5,415 nt of DNA from positions 1 to 5,415 of the forward strand of contig CALMBS010000384.1 in assembly GCA_937860285.1 (NCBI GenBank), given 5' to 3'. The notes under the pieces are model-generated. The model was not told the origin of the DNA and did no database searches. It was given only the letters and a program-made list of their open reading frames with translations. Of the stretch, positions 4,763 through 5,415 are shown one piece after another. Positions within the stretch are counted from its first letter, which is position 1, and the number at the start of each line of letters is the position of its first letter. Origin of the DNA: an uncultured Chloroflexota bacterium. Lineage in GTDB: Bacteria; Chloroflexota; Dehalococcoidia; UBA2247; RBG-13-53-26. A program made the position numbers and the translations under genes.

Positions 4763-5415
4763 ATGCAGAGTCAGCTGACAAGCGGGTGGCGGTGGTGGCT
4801 TCACCGGATCATCTGCCGGAAGACGTTCATCCTTCTGTTTGTCCTGGTGATGCTGCTGGACCAGCTCAGCAAGCTCTGGGTCAGGGAGGCCCTGCCGCTG
4901 TACGGCTCCGCCCCGGAAGAGGGGTTCATCCGCATCAGCCACGTCATCAACACGGGCATGGTGCTGGGGCTCGATGCCCCCTTCGCCGTGGGGTTGCTCC
5001 TGCCGCTGGGGATGCTGGCGGTGGTCCTCTTCCTCTCCTGGCGCTATTTCCCGCTCAACAGCCGCGTGCTGGACACGGGCCTGGGCTTCTTCGTCGGGGG
5101 CTGCGTGGGCAACATCGTGGACCGCGTATTCTTCGGCGGCGTTACCGACATCATAGACGTCAGCCTGTCGGCCGGCATCGGCCGGCTGGTGTTCAATGTG
5201 GCTGACCTGGCCTGCCTGGCCGGGATACTGGTCTTCGACGTCTATCTCATCCGGCTGCGCCTGCGCCGCATCCCGCGGAAGCAGTCCCTGGTCTCCTACT
5301 TCTGGGCCGGCATCCTGGCGGTGGAGAGGAGCAGAGCGCAGGCCGGCCAGTGGTGGAAGCCGGCCATCTTCCGGCCGGAGGGCAAGGACTCCGCCCTCGG
5401 GACCCCCTCCGGCGG
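4763..5415 (+). CDS. lspA: Signal peptidase II (lipoprotein signal peptidase), 3' end missing
   Basis: LspA is the membrane aspartyl protease that removes the signal peptide from diacylglyceryl-modified prolipoproteins. Numbered from ATG 4763, the protein shows DQLSK (33-37), the N-x-G segment INTGMVLGL (62-70), GGCVGNIVDRVFFGGVTDIID (112-132, with Asn117, Arg121 and catalytic Asp129) and FNVAD (144-148, catalytic Asp148). The 19-residue gap between the two aspartates is the family norm. Four helices fit about 22-38, 73-92, 104-119 and 145-164. Two points are odd. The usual GAAF after the conserved Asn is GMVL, and the protein continues at least 50 residues past helix 4, whereas LspA is usually about 160 residues. 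AGGGGA (4750-4755) lies 7 nt before the chosen ATG. An in-frame ATG at 4664 would add 33 residues without homology. Confidence 0.93.
   Translation, partial: MQSQLTSGWRWWLHRIICRKTFILLFVLVMLLDQLSKLWVREALPLYGSAPEEGFIRISHVINTGMVLGLDAPFAVGLLLPLGMLAVVLFLSWRYFPLNSRVLDTGLGFFVGGCVGNIVDRVFFGGVTDIIDVSLSAGIGRLVFNVADLACLAGILVFDVYLIRLRLRRIPRKQSLVSYFWAGILAVERSRAQAGQWWKPAIFRPEGKDSALGTPSG

Noticed and set aside
4786..5205. Plus-strand frame of 139 codons inside lspA
   Set aside because: It overlaps the lspA frame, which carries all catalytic motifs. The alternative product is a Gly/Arg/Pro-rich shadow.

Overview
The window is GC-rich DNA, roughly two thirds G+C by eye. It carries clear Shine-Dalgarno sites and sigma-70/sigma-A type promoters, including perfect TATAAT boxes with extended -10 TG motifs. 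The PLDc_N / ABC ATPase / ABC permease set, recognisable from Bacillus, together with the GGAGG-type ribosome sites, suggests a high-GC member of the Bacillota or a related lineage. That assignment is an inference, since no phylogenetic marker is present.

Layout. The left part (1-1514, minus strand) is a two-gene ABC-2 export operon. A DrrA/NatA-type ATPase (648-1514) overlaps by ATGA with a permease that has a large domain between its first two membrane segments and runs off the left edge. A 203-bp divergent region (1515-1717) holds a TTGACA-17-TAGTCT promoter for the exporter and an extended -10 promoter for the plus-strand genes. The second promoter's TATAAT lies at the exact centre of a perfect 8-bp inverted repeat, which looks like a repressor operator.

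The central plus-strand cluster (1718-4592) encodes four main proteins. In order they are a patatin-like (NTE/RssA type) phospholipase with a TTG start, a 76-residue two-helix PLDc_N membrane protein, a second ABC ATPase, and an ABC-2 permease. The last three match the yxlE-yxlF-yxlG part of the Bacillus subtilis sigY operon in order and type, but no sigma factor gene is visible here. The second ATPase has no standard start codon at its homologous N-terminus. The 51-bp gap between it and its permease holds a 12-bp direct repeat that creates two tiny ORFs, and every junction from ATPase to permease is an ATGA overlap.

The right end (4629-5415) has a strong promoter, a leader of about 100 nt with a possible 14-codon ORF, and a divergent, C-terminally extended signal peptidase II gene (lspA) cut by the window edge.

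Taken together this is an envelope-oriented neighbourhood: two ABC-2 exporters, a lipid hydrolase, a small membrane protein and a lipoprotein-processing protease. No mobile element, CRISPR array or RNA gene was seen. The points most worth following are the operator centred on the -10 box, the ATGA relay of mini-ORFs, and the non-standard start of the second ATPase.
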